The translations under genes and the position numbers were made by a program. A DNA stretch of 5,954 nucleotides from Alphaproteobacteria bacterium (GTDB lineage: Bacteria > Pseudomonadota > Alphaproteobacteria > GCA-2731375), in the NCBI GenBank assembly GCA_028281075.1, contig JANQKO010000328.1, positions 1 through 5,954 on the forward strand, written 5' to 3'. This document shows, one piece after another, positions 1 through 5,207 of this stretch. Under the pieces are notes generated by a model that worked only from the letters and a program-made list of their open reading frames with translations, was not told where the DNA came from and searched no databases. The stretch's first letter is position 1. The number at the start of each line of letters is the position of its first letter.

Positions 1-47
1 CGTCTCGCCGGTCATTCTGCGGCCTCCTCCAGCGCATCGCGCAGGCG
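1..47 (-). repeat. Left arm of a 47-bp inverted repeat (copy of 122-168)
   Basis: Read on the minus strand, this segment matches 122-168 at 45 of 47 positions; the differences lie at 8 and 32. The spacer is 74 nt. It carries the end of a CoA-transferase (RLRDALEEAAE, stop) and the start of a MaoC gene (MTGET) in opposite orientation. The two differences would change one Val codon to Leu and one Asp codon to Gly. It runs to the window edge, so its full length is unknown. It could be a fold-back chimera at a contig end or a diverged genuine duplication. Confidence 0.9.
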
Positions 48-157
48 ACGGGCGGACGATCCTGGCCGGCCTGGGCTATGCCGACGAGGAGATCGCAGCG
101 CTGGCCACGGCCGGCGCCGTGCGCCTGCGCGATGCGGTGGAGGAGGCCGCAGAATGA
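2..157 (+). CDS. C-terminal end of a CaiB/BaiF-type CoA-transferase (partial, 5' end missing)
   Basis: An open frame enters from the left edge and ends at TGA 155-157. The part from about position 50 onward reads GRTILAGLGYADEEIAAL, followed by a short helical tail ending RLRDAVEEAAE. This is the usual tail of family III (CaiB/BaiF) CoA-transferases, where a 'T..iLaeLGYs.eeIaaL...GvV' segment closes the protein. These enzymes move CoA between acyl-CoA and a free carboxylic acid in the cytoplasm; the substrate cannot be read from so short a piece. The stop overlaps the start of the next gene in an ATGA junction, so the two are almost certainly translated together. The first 16 codons (VSPVILRPPPAHRA...) do not look like this family and lie in an inverted copy of the gene's own 3' end, so the true coding part probably begins near 49. 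Family call is moderately sure. Confidence 0.6.
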   Translation, partial: VSPVILRPPPAHRAGDGRTILAGLGYADEEIAALATAGAVRLRDAVEEAAE

Positions 158-168
158 CCGACGAGACG
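122..168 (+). repeat. Right arm of the 47-bp inverted repeat
   Basis: This is the partner of 1-47. It spans the natural overlap between the CoA-transferase stop and the MaoC start and contains the Shine-Dalgarno sequence of the MaoC gene. Because it reads as intact coding sequence in both genes, this arm is likely the original and 1-47 the copy. Confidence 0.9.
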
Positions 169-642
169 TTTTCACCGGCCGAACACAAGTTCGCCGAGCC
201 GAAATACTTCGAGGACCTGGCGGTCGGCGAGCGGTTCTACATCCCCTCGCGGACCCTGGGCGAGGCCAACTTCGCGGCCTTCCAGACCGCGTCGGGCGAC
301 AACCATCCGATCCACTATGACGTGGAATATTGCCGCGCCCGCGGCCACCGGGACCTGCTGGCGCACGGCTTCCAGGTGCTGATCCAGACCGCCGCCGGCG
401 CCGGCATCTTCCCGCACGTGATCGGCGACGCGCTGATCGGCTTCATCGAGCAGTCCAGCCGGTTCCTGAAGCCCGTCTATGCCGGCGACACGGTCTATCC
501 GATGCTGACGATCACCGACCTGAAGGCGCAGCGCAGCACCGGCGTCGTCACCGTCGCGTCCACCGTGCACAACCAGCGCGGCGAACTGGTGCTGGAGGGC
601 GAGCAGAAATACCTGATCCGGCGGCGCCGGCCCGACGCTTAG
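154..642 (+). CDS. MaoC-like (hotdog-fold) enoyl-CoA hydratase/dehydratase
   Basis: This 162-residue protein fits a single-hotdog (R)-specific enoyl-CoA hydratase of the MaoC family, which adds water to, or removes it from, acyl-CoA thioesters in the cytoplasm. The hydratase-2 signature is visible at residues 43-56 as FQTASGDNHPIHYD. Asp49 and His54 sit with the D-x4-H spacing of the catalytic pair, although the usual Asn before the Pro is His51. The N-terminal KYFEDLAVGERF (17-28) is the common opening of this family, and GFIEQSSRFLKPVYAGDTV (about 93-111) is the strand following the active-site helix. The start ATG follows an AGGAGG at 141-146 with a 7-nt spacer and overlaps the TGA of the CoA-transferase. 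That pairing suggests a small acyl-CoA pathway, such as activation then hydration or dehydration of a branched or dicarboxylic acid; this is inference. The exact substrate is unknown. Confidence 0.9.
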   Translation: MTDETFSPAEHKFAEPKYFEDLAVGERFYIPSRTLGEANFAAFQTASGDNHPIHYDVEYCRARGHRDLLAHGFQVLIQTAAGAGIFPHVIGDALIGFIEQSSRFLKPVYAGDTVYPMLTITDLKAQRSTGVVTVASTVHNQRGELVLEGEQKYLIRRRRPDA

Positions 643-648
643 CCCCCC

Positions 649-671
649 GGCGCCTGACGGCGTCCCGTTTT
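649..671 (+). terminator. Terminator-like hairpin after the MaoC gene
   Basis: Six nucleotides after the MaoC stop, GGCGCC (649-654) can pair with GGCGTC (659-664) around a TGAC loop, with one G-T wobble. CCGTTTT follows at 665-671. A short GC-rich stem and a T4 run fit a modest intrinsic terminator and would close the CoA-transferase/MaoC operon. The stem is short and GC-rich hairpins arise by chance in such DNA, so confidence is limited. Confidence 0.45.
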
Positions 672-763
672 CGCCCCAATTTCTTCCCCAAAGGGTCACA
701 TTCCCGGCACCGCGCCGCCCACTTCCACGGCTACGACCTCGCCCTGACACGCCGCATGGCTGC

Positions 764-769
764 AAGGAG
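764..769 (+). promoter_or_regulatory. Shine-Dalgarno site for the OmpA-family lipoprotein
   Basis: AAGGAG lies 9 nt before the ATG at 779. It fixes this start, which also places the lipoprotein signal at the very N terminus. I could not identify a convincing promoter in the 136-nt gap upstream. Confidence 0.7.
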
Positions 770-778
770 AGACGGGCA

Positions 779-1657
779 ATGAAGGAAGTGACGAAGAGAT
801 ACGGCGCCATCGCAACGCTGATGCTGGCGACGGCGGGCTGCACGACCTGGGATATGGAGGAACTGCAGGCGACGGTGCCGGCGGGCGATGCCTTTCAGCG
901 GGCGCTGGCGGCCGAGTATCTGGCCTTCGCGCAATCGGAGGCGGCACAGTACGACTGGATCGATTCGCGGCATTTCGCGCGCAAGGGCCTGGTCGCGGCG
1001 CGGGCCGGCGCGGCCGGGCCGGAAGCGCCCGACGACTGGCGGCTGCCGGACGGGACGGTCGCCGCCATCGGCGACGCGCGCCAGCGGCTGCTGGCCGCCT
1101 TCGCGGCCGACGCCCGGCGGCGGGAACCCGAGCTGGCGGCCCGGGCCCAGCGGCGCTTCGACTGCTGGCTGGAGCAGCAGGAAGAGAACTGGCAGACCGA
1201 CCACATCGCCGCCTGCCGCGACGGCCTGGCCGCCGATCTGGACAGCCTGGCGCGATCGCTGAAGCTGACCGCCCTGCCGGCGCCAGGCCCGGACGCCGCC
1301 GCCGTCCCGGCCGCGCTGTCCTACATGGAGGACGTTTATGTGCTGCGCTTCGCCCATGACCGGGCCGAGATCGGCGCGGCCGGCCAGACGGTCCTGCGGC
1401 AGTTGCTGAACGACCTGCGCGCCGATCCCGACGCCCGGGTCGCGGTGCACGGCCATGCCGACCGCTCGGGACGCGCCGGCTACAACCTGTCGCTGTCGGG
1501 CCGGCGGGCACAGGCCGTGGTCGACGCGCTGACCGCGGCCGGCATCCCGGCGGACGTCATCGAGATGCGCATGCACGGCGAGACCAACCCGGCCGTGGCG
1601 ACGCCCGACGGCACACGCGAGCCGGAAAACCGGCGTGTCGAGGTCTTCGTGCGGTAG
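779..1657 (+). CDS. OmpA-family peptidoglycan-binding lipoprotein
   Basis: This 292-residue protein is predicted to anchor the outer membrane to the cell wall. A basic N terminus (MKEVTKR) and a hydrophobic stretch end in ATAGC, giving a lipobox with Cys21 as the lipidated residue; Thr at -3 is acceptable but not ideal. Residues about 35-160 form a mainly helical region, with YLAFAQSEAAQYDWID and FDCWLEQQEENWQTDHIAAC as notable stretches. I associate this region with OmpA-family proteins of Rhodospirillales; Cys129 and Cys146 could form a disulfide. A Pro/Ala linker (165-180) leads to a C-terminal OmpA domain (about 185-292). There, Asp228 in GHADRSG and Arg243 in LSLSGRRAQ occupy the positions, 15 residues apart, that bind diaminopimelate in E. 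coli OmpA. The domain closes with ENRRVEVFVR. The gene appears to be a single transcription unit, with a strong ribosome site and hairpins on both sides. The function of the helical domain is unknown. Confidence 0.93.
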   Translation: MKEVTKRYGAIATLMLATAGCTTWDMEELQATVPAGDAFQRALAAEYLAFAQSEAAQYDWIDSRHFARKGLVAARAGAAGPEAPDDWRLPDGTVAAIGDARQRLLAAFAADARRREPELAARAQRRFDCWLEQQEENWQTDHIAACRDGLAADLDSLARSLKLTALPAPGPDAAAVPAALSYMEDVYVLRFAHDRAEIGAAGQTVLRQLLNDLRADPDARVAVHGHADRSGRAGYNLSLSGRRAQAVVDALTAAGIPADVIEMRMHGETNPAVATPDGTREPENRRVEVFVR

Positions 1658-1661
1658 TCCG

Positions 1662-1677
1662 CGCCGGCGTCCCGGCG
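1662..1677 (+). repeat. GC-rich hairpin after the OmpA-family gene
   Basis: Just after the stop codon, CGCCGG (1662-1667) and CCGGCG (1672-1677) form a perfect 6-bp stem around a CGTC loop. No T run follows, so it could slow polymerase or protect the mRNA 3' end but is not a classical intrinsic terminator. Confidence 0.4.
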
Positions 1678-1709
1678 GCCGTCCCCGGCGCTGGACAACC
1701 GCCCATGGT

Positions 1710-1726
1710 GGCGCAATATTGGCGCC
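1710..1726 (+). promoter_or_regulatory. Palindromic site upstream of apaG, possible operator
   Basis: GGCGC (1710-1714) and GCGCC (1722-1726) flank AATATTG. The centre includes the 8-bp palindrome CAATATTG (1714-1721), an unusual A/T island in this GC-rich gap. It lies about 50 nt before the apaG start, where a promoter or operator is expected. A very weak -35/-10 pair (CTGGAC, 17 nt, CAATAT) overlaps it. Assignment as a regulatory site is inference only. Confidence 0.3.
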
Positions 1727-1764
1727 TTCAGCGGTAACCATCGCCCATCCGGGCGTCGCCGTTC

Positions 1765-1770
1765 GGGAGG
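1765..1770 (+). promoter_or_regulatory. Shine-Dalgarno site that decides the apaG start
   Basis: GGGAGG lies 5 nt before ATG 1776. The reading frame is open much further upstream (to 1635, inside the OmpA-family gene), but that extension is Arg/Pro-rich and lacks similarity to ApaG. This site and the family's usual length both support the start at 1776. Confidence 0.7.
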
Positions 1771-1775
1771 CCGGG

Positions 1776-2168
1776 ATGTACGCGGAAACGACCTACGACA
1801 TCCAAGTCCAGGTTCAGCCGACCTATCTCGATGACCAGTCGTCGTCGGACGAGAACTATTATGTCTGGGCCTACAAGGTACGGATCGAGAATCACGGGAC
1901 GCGGACGGTCCAGTTGCTGAACCGCTACTGGCGCATCACCGATTCCATGGGCCGCGTGCAGGAAGTGCGCGGCCCCGGCGTCGTCGGCGAGCAGCCGGTG
2001 CTGAAACCGGGCGACGTCTACGAATATTCCAGCGGCACGCCGCTGTCGACGACGTCGGGCATCATGGTCGGCAGCTATGAGATGAGCACGACGGAGGGCG
2101 AGCGGCTGGAGATCGCCATCCCGGCCTTCTCGCTCGACATTCCGGACGCGCCGCGGCAGCTCAACTGA
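1776..2168 (+). CDS. apaG: ApaG protein (Co2+/Mg2+ efflux-associated, DUF525 domain)
   Basis: This 130-residue protein is a complete ApaG, a small cytoplasmic protein with a fibronectin-III-like beta-sandwich fold. In enterobacteria apaG is linked to Co2+/Mg2+ resistance and lies beside apaH and ksgA, but its biochemical role is not settled. Family hallmarks include YYVWAYKVRIENHG (about 28-41), the strand QLLNRYWRITDSMGR (46-60), the glycine motif GPGVVGEQPVLKPG (66-79; G66, G68, G71) and the C-terminal strand ending IPAFSLDIP. The length matches the family and nothing is missing. There is no apaH or ksgA in the window; instead the TrkH gene begins 52 nt downstream on the same strand, so the two may be co-transcribed. 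A shared role in cation balance is tempting but only inference. Confidence 0.95.
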   Translation: MYAETTYDIQVQVQPTYLDDQSSSDENYYVWAYKVRIENHGTRTVQLLNRYWRITDSMGRVQEVRGPGVVGEQPVLKPGDVYEYSSGTPLSTTSGIMVGSYEMSTTEGERLEIAIPAFSLDIPDAPRQLN

Positions 2169-2220
2169 CCCGGCCGCCCCGCCGCGCCGCCTTGCAGACG
2201 CGCCCGCCCCGACCGCCGAC

Positions 2221-3669
2221 GTGAGCAGTTTCCGCCCGATCCTCCTGGTCATCGGCCTGATGCTGACGACGCTGGGCCTGGCCATGCTGGCGCCGGTGCT
2301 GCTGGACCTGCTGGTCGAGAATCCGGACTGGCAGGTGTTCCTGGCGGCGGCGTCGGTGACGCTGTTCGTCGGCACCAGCCTGGTCCTGGTCAGCCGCGGC
2401 ATCGACGGCCGGCTGCGGCTGCATCAGGCCTTCCTGCTGACCACGCTGACCTGGGTCGTGCTGCCGGCCTTCGCGGCGCTGCCGTTCGCCTTTTCCGAGC
2501 TGAGCCTGAGCTATACGGACGCCTTCTTCGAAGCCATGTCGGGCCTGACCACGACCGGCTCGACGGTGATCACCGGGCTCGACCAGGCGCCCCCCGGCAT
2601 TCTGATCTGGCGCTCGCTGCTGCAATGGATGGGCGGCATCGGCATCATCGTCACCGCGGTCGCGATCCTGCCCATGCTGCGGGTCGGTGGCATGCAGTTG
2701 TTCCGCATGGAATCCTCCGACCGCTCGGAGAAGGTGCTGCCGCGGGCGGCGCAGATTTCCGCCGTGATCAGCGTGATCTATGTCGGCCTGACGGTGATCT
2801 GCGCCGCCGCCTACTGGGGCGCGGGCATGACCGGCTTCGAGGCGGTGGCGCACGCCATGACGACCATCGCCACCGGCGGCTTCTCGACCTCGGACGCATC
2901 GGTGGGCCATTTCCGCAGCGCCGCGATCGACTATATCGCCACCCTGTTCATGATCGTCGGCAGCCTGCCGTTCCTGCTCTACTTCCAGGCGCTGCGCGGC
3001 CAGCCGCTGCTGCTCTGGCGCGACAGCCAGGTGCGCTGGTTCGCCGGCATCCTGGCCGTCGCCATCGCCGCGCTGGCCGGCTGGCAGATCCTGGGCAACG
3101 GCGTGGCCGTGGCGGACGCCGTGCGCTACACGTCGTTCAACGTGGTCTCGATCCTGACCGGCACGGGCTACGCCACCACCGACTATATGCAATGGGGCCC
3201 GTTCGCCGTCACCGCGTTCTTCTTCATCATGTTCATCGGCGGCTGCGCCGGCTCGACCTCCTGCGGCATCAAGATCTTCCGCTTCCAGGTGCTGTATGCC
3301 GCGGCCAGCACCCAGATGGGCCGCCTGCTGCAGCCGCACGGCGTGTTCGTGGCCCAGTTCAACCGGCGGCCGATCCCCGAAGCGGTGATGGATTCGGTGA
3401 TGAGCTTCTTCTTCCTGTTCGCGCTGATCTTCGGCGTGCTGGCGGTGCTGCTGACCATGCTGGGGCTCGATCCGCTGACCAGCATCTCGGCCGCGGCCTC
3501 GGCGCTGGCCAACGTGGGCCCGGGACTGGGCGAGATCATCGGGCCGGCCGGCAACTACGCGCCGCTGTCGGACGCGGCGAAATGGCTGCTGTCGGCCGCC
3601 ATGCTGCTGGGCCGGCTGGAGCTGTTCACGGTGCTGGTGCTGTTCACCCGCGCGTTCTGGGAGGCGTGA
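2221..3669 (+). CDS. trkH: TrkH/KtrB-family potassium uptake channel subunit
   Basis: This 482-residue inner-membrane protein matches the length of TrkH and takes up K+ together with a cytoplasmic TrkA-type regulatory ring, which is not encoded here. Four repeated membrane-pore-membrane units are visible. The selectivity-filter loops read LTTTGST (109-115), ATGGFST (217-223), LTGTGYAT (312-319) and NVGPGLG (431-437), each with the expected glycine (G113, G219, G316, G433). The gate-forming intramembrane loop is GGCAGSTSCGIKIFR (340-354), and WMGGIGIIV (136-144) is also typical. Hydrophobic segments lie around 8-30, 40-58, 70-92, 130-152, 180-203, 235-257, 272-291, 328-345, 395-415 and 455-478. 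The start is GTG 2221, the furthest upstream in frame. It has no recognisable Shine-Dalgarno sequence, but the next Met (14) would cut into the first membrane segment. Translation may depend on coupling to apaG or be weak. TrkH and its close relative TrkG cannot be separated by eye. Confidence 0.95.
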   Translation: MSSFRPILLVIGLMLTTLGLAMLAPVLLDLLVENPDWQVFLAAASVTLFVGTSLVLVSRGIDGRLRLHQAFLLTTLTWVVLPAFAALPFAFSELSLSYTDAFFEAMSGLTTTGSTVITGLDQAPPGILIWRSLLQWMGGIGIIVTAVAILPMLRVGGMQLFRMESSDRSEKVLPRAAQISAVISVIYVGLTVICAAAYWGAGMTGFEAVAHAMTTIATGGFSTSDASVGHFRSAAIDYIATLFMIVGSLPFLLYFQALRGQPLLLWRDSQVRWFAGILAVAIAALAGWQILGNGVAVADAVRYTSFNVVSILTGTGYATTDYMQWGPFAVTAFFFIMFIGGCAGSTSCGIKIFRFQVLYAAASTQMGRLLQPHGVFVAQFNRRPIPEAVMDSVMSFFFLFALIFGVLAVLLTMLGLDPLTSISAAASALANVGPGLGEIIGPAGNYAPLSDAAKWLLSAAMLLGRLELFTVLVLFTRAFWEA

Positions 3670-3729
3670 GGCCGGCTGGACCCGCCGGGCCGGCACCGGT
3701 ATCGTGCCCGGCTTGGTTTCGCAATCGCC

Positions 3730-3733
3730 GGAG
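3730..3733 (+). promoter_or_regulatory. Shine-Dalgarno site that decides the argE start
   Basis: GGAG sits 6 nt before ATG 3740. An in-frame GTG at 3704 would add 12 residues (MPGLVSQSPESP) that have no family counterpart, and this site would then lie inside the coding sequence. The ATG is therefore preferred. Confidence 0.6.
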
Positions 3734-3739
3734 TCCCCC

Positions 3740-4903
3740 ATGGCCGCCACCTACAGCCCGCGTGAGATGATCGAGAAGCTGGTGTCGTTCGACACCACCA
3801 GCCGGGATTCGAACCTGGAACTGATCCATTTCGTACGCGACTACCTGGCCAGGCACGGGGTCGAGTCGGCGCTGATCCACGACGAGACCGGCGAGAAGGC
3901 GAACCTGTTCGCCACCGTCGGGCCCGAGATCGACGGCGGCGTCGTGCTGTCCGGCCATACCGACGTGGTGCCGGTCGACGGCCAGGACTGGCACAGCGAT
4001 CCCTTCGCCGTCGTCGAGCGCGACGGCCGGCTCTACGGCCGTGGCACCTGCGACATGAAGAGCTTCATCGCCATCGCGCTGGCCCTGCTGCCGGAATTCC
4101 AGGCCCGCGGCCTGGCCGCGCCGATCCACTACGCCCTTTCCTATGACGAGGAAGTGGGCTGCCTGGGCGTCGACGGCATCATCCGCCATATCGACGGCCT
4201 GACCACGCGGCCGCGCGCGGTCATCGTCGGCGAGCCGACCGACATGACGGTGGTGAACGCGCATAAGAGCTGCCATGGCATGGAAACCGTGCTGACCGGC
4301 CTGGAAGCCCATTCCAGCGCCACGCAGAGCGGGGTCAACACGATCTTCTACGCGGCCGAGCTGATCGGCTTCATCCAGGACCTGGCCGAGGAGATGAAAG
4401 CCAAGGCCGATCCCGAGAGCCGCTTCGATCCGCCCTACACCACCGTGCATGTCGGCACCATCCGCGGCGGCACGGCGCTGAACATCATCCCGAAGGAAAC
4501 CCGGTTCGTCTGGGAGTACCGCGCCGTCCCGGGCGACGACGGCCCGGAAATCCGCGAGCGGGTCGAGGCCTTCGCCCGCGAGACGCTGCTGCCGAAGATG
4601 CGCGCGGTCTTTCCCGAGGCCGACATCACCACCCGGGAGACGGCGACGATCAAGGGCCTGGCGCCGCAGAACGGCTCGCCGGCCGAGAGCCTGGTGATGG
4701 CGCTCGCCGGCACCAACCGGACCCTTGCCGTCTCCTACGGCACCGAAGCCGGTGCCTTCCAGCATGCCGGCACGCCGACGGTGATCTGCGGGCCCGGCAA
4801 CATCGCCCAGGCGCACAAGCCCGACGAGTTCATCGCCTTGAGCCAGATCGACGCCTGCACCGCCTTCATGCGCCGGCTCGGCGAGCATCTGAGCCAGGGC
4901 TGA
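3740..4903 (+). CDS. argE: Acetylornithine deacetylase (M20 metallopeptidase family)
   Basis: This 387-residue cytoplasmic enzyme hydrolyses N2-acetyl-L-ornithine to ornithine and acetate in arginine biosynthesis, using a two-metal (zinc or cobalt) site. All M20 residues are present: His73 and Asp75 in SGHTDVVP; bridging Asp105 in GRGTCDMKS; the general base Glu137 and ligand Glu138 in SYDEEVG; Glu165 in VGEPTD; and His359 in AQAHKPDEF. The dimerisation (lid) domain spans about 175-290 and includes the conserved His191 (GLEAHSS) and GGTALNIIP. The motifs DGQDWHSDPF (80-89) and SYGTEAGAFQ (332-341) favour ArgE over its relative DapE. The length is close to the 383 residues of E. coli ArgE. It lies 70 nt after trkH on the same strand; no other arginine genes are nearby, so the grouping looks positional. 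A strong hairpin follows. Confidence 0.93.
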   Translation: MAATYSPREMIEKLVSFDTTSRDSNLELIHFVRDYLARHGVESALIHDETGEKANLFATVGPEIDGGVVLSGHTDVVPVDGQDWHSDPFAVVERDGRLYGRGTCDMKSFIAIALALLPEFQARGLAAPIHYALSYDEEVGCLGVDGIIRHIDGLTTRPRAVIVGEPTDMTVVNAHKSCHGMETVLTGLEAHSSATQSGVNTIFYAAELIGFIQDLAEEMKAKADPESRFDPPYTTVHVGTIRGGTALNIIPKETRFVWEYRAVPGDDGPEIRERVEAFARETLLPKMRAVFPEADITTRETATIKGLAPQNGSPAESLVMALAGTNRTLAVSYGTEAGAFQHAGTPTVICGPGNIAQAHKPDEFIALSQIDACTAFMRRLGEHLSQG

Positions 4904-4946
4904 GGCGGGATTGGGGATTGCGCGCCGATGGCACGTACCGATATCG

Positions 4947-4985
4947 CATGCTCCGAGACGGTGCCGCGCACCGCCTCGGAGCGTG
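4947..4985 (+). terminator. Long hairpin downstream of argE, probable transcript end
   Basis: CATGCTCCGAG (4947-4957) pairs with CTCGGAGCGTG (4975-4985) with one T-G wobble. Inside it CGGTG (4959-4963) pairs with CACCG (4969-4973) around a CCGCG loop, leaving a single A-C mismatch. The stem is 17 positions long, far beyond chance for this region, and lies 43 nt after the argE stop. No T run follows on either strand, so it may act with Rho or as a 3' mRNA stabiliser rather than as a classic intrinsic terminator. Confidence 0.55.
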
Positions 4986-5016
4986 TGAATGAATTACTCG
5001 CGCCCCTAGAAGAAGC

Positions 5017-5044
5017 CGTCATGCTGGCGCAGGCCAGCATCCAG
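5017..5044 (+). repeat. REP-like palindromic unit A
   Basis: ATGCTGGC (5021-5028) and GCCAGCAT (5033-5040) form a perfect 8-bp stem around GCAG, framed by CGTC before and CCAG after. The layout CGTCAT-stem-ATCCAG is that of a family of short interspersed palindromes I know from many proteobacteria. It forms an inverted pair with the unit at 5078-5102. Confidence 0.75.
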
Positions 5045-5057
5045 CGGCATCATAATC

Positions 5058-5072
5058 TGTTGAAAAACAACA
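5058..5072. repeat. Small A/T-rich hairpin between the REP-like units
   Basis: TGTTG (5058-5062) and CAACA (5068-5072) enclose an A5 loop, midway between the two REP-like units. On the minus strand the loop reads T5, and another T5 follows at 5076-5072, which matters for the terminator described at 5063-5099. Confidence 0.4.
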
Positions 5073-5099
5073 AAAATCGATCCTGGCCTTCGCCAGGAT
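5063..5099 (-). terminator. Intrinsic terminator of the minus-strand lipoprotein gene
   Basis: On the minus strand the 8-bp stem ATCCTGGC/GCCAGGAT with a GAAG tetraloop is followed by CGA, then T5 (5076-5072), GTTG, and another T5 (5067-5063). A GC-rich hairpin with a trailing T tract is the textbook Rho-independent form. It lies about 110 nt past the stop of the convergent lipoprotein gene and so is positioned to end that transcript. It is the same sequence as REP-like unit B, so a repeat appears to double as a terminator. Confidence 0.6.
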
Positions 5100-5102
5100 G
5101 AC
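5078..5102 (-). repeat. REP-like palindromic unit B, inverted relative to A
   Basis: Read on the minus strand this is GTCATCCTGGCGAAGGCCAG followed by GATCG: a perfect 8-bp stem, ATCCTGGC/GCCAGGAT, around GAAG. It differs from unit A by a compensated stem change (G-C in A, C-G in B), one loop base and the final flanking base. Conservation of pairing despite the change supports a structured element. A and B face each other over 33 nt, like a bacterial interspersed mosaic element. Confidence 0.75.
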
Positions 5103-5140
5103 AACCTGGACGGGTTCGGTGCAATTCTTTCATACGCTCT

Positions 5141-5167
5141 GAGGAGCGACCCGAAGGGATGCGTCTC
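5141..5167. repeat. Palindromic repeat of the CATCCTTCGAGACG...CTCCTCAG type
   Basis: GAGGAGCGACCC (5141-5152) and GGGATGCGTCTC (5156-5167) form an imperfect 12-position stem around GAA, with two mismatches and two wobbles. The flanks, CT before and GAAGGATG after, match from memory the common alphaproteobacterial interspersed palindrome that reads CATCCTTCGAGACG...CTCCTCAGGATG in the other orientation. The left flank here is degenerate (ACGCTCTGAG), so it looks like an eroded copy. It lies 41 nt beyond the lipoprotein stop codon. Confidence 0.6.
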
Positions 5168-5207
5168 GAAGGATGGGCCGTCGGTCTCCGAAGCGCCGTA
5201 TCCCGGC

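Noticed and set aside
756..782. Eight-codon upstream frame whose TGA overlaps the ATG of the OmpA-family gene
   Set aside because: It has no ribosome site of its own and the Shine-Dalgarno of the real gene lies inside it. One such short frame is easily accidental, though translational coupling cannot be excluded.
696..1741. Two long minus-strand open frames opposite the OmpA-family gene
   Set aside because: Both are Arg/Pro/Gly-rich shadows of the plus-strand gene and show no domain, signal or start site of their own.
1635..1775. Longer N terminus for ApaG starting inside the OmpA-family gene
   Set aside because: The added 47 residues are Arg/Pro-rich and unlike ApaG; the GGGAGG site and family length support 1776.
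2161..3750. 529-codon open frame on the minus strand opposite trkH
   Set aside because: It is rich in Gln, His, Arg and Gly with no recognisable domain and lies wholly antisense to a complete TrkH with all four filter motifs. Long antisense frames are expected in GC-rich codon-biased genes.
3644..4888. 414-codon open frame on the minus strand opposite argE
   Set aside because: It mirrors the argE codon pattern, has low-complexity composition, and covers a gene whose metal-binding residues are all intact.
5017..5102. MITE with terminal inverted repeats
   Set aside because: The ends are themselves hairpins rather than simple terminal repeats, and no target-site duplication is visible on the flanks, so the REP/BIME reading fits better.
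4904..5207. Possible small gene or regulatory RNA in the gap between argE and the lipoprotein
   Set aside because: The gap is accounted for by hairpins and repeats. The frames there lack ribosome sites and coding bias, and no promoter-like pair stood out.
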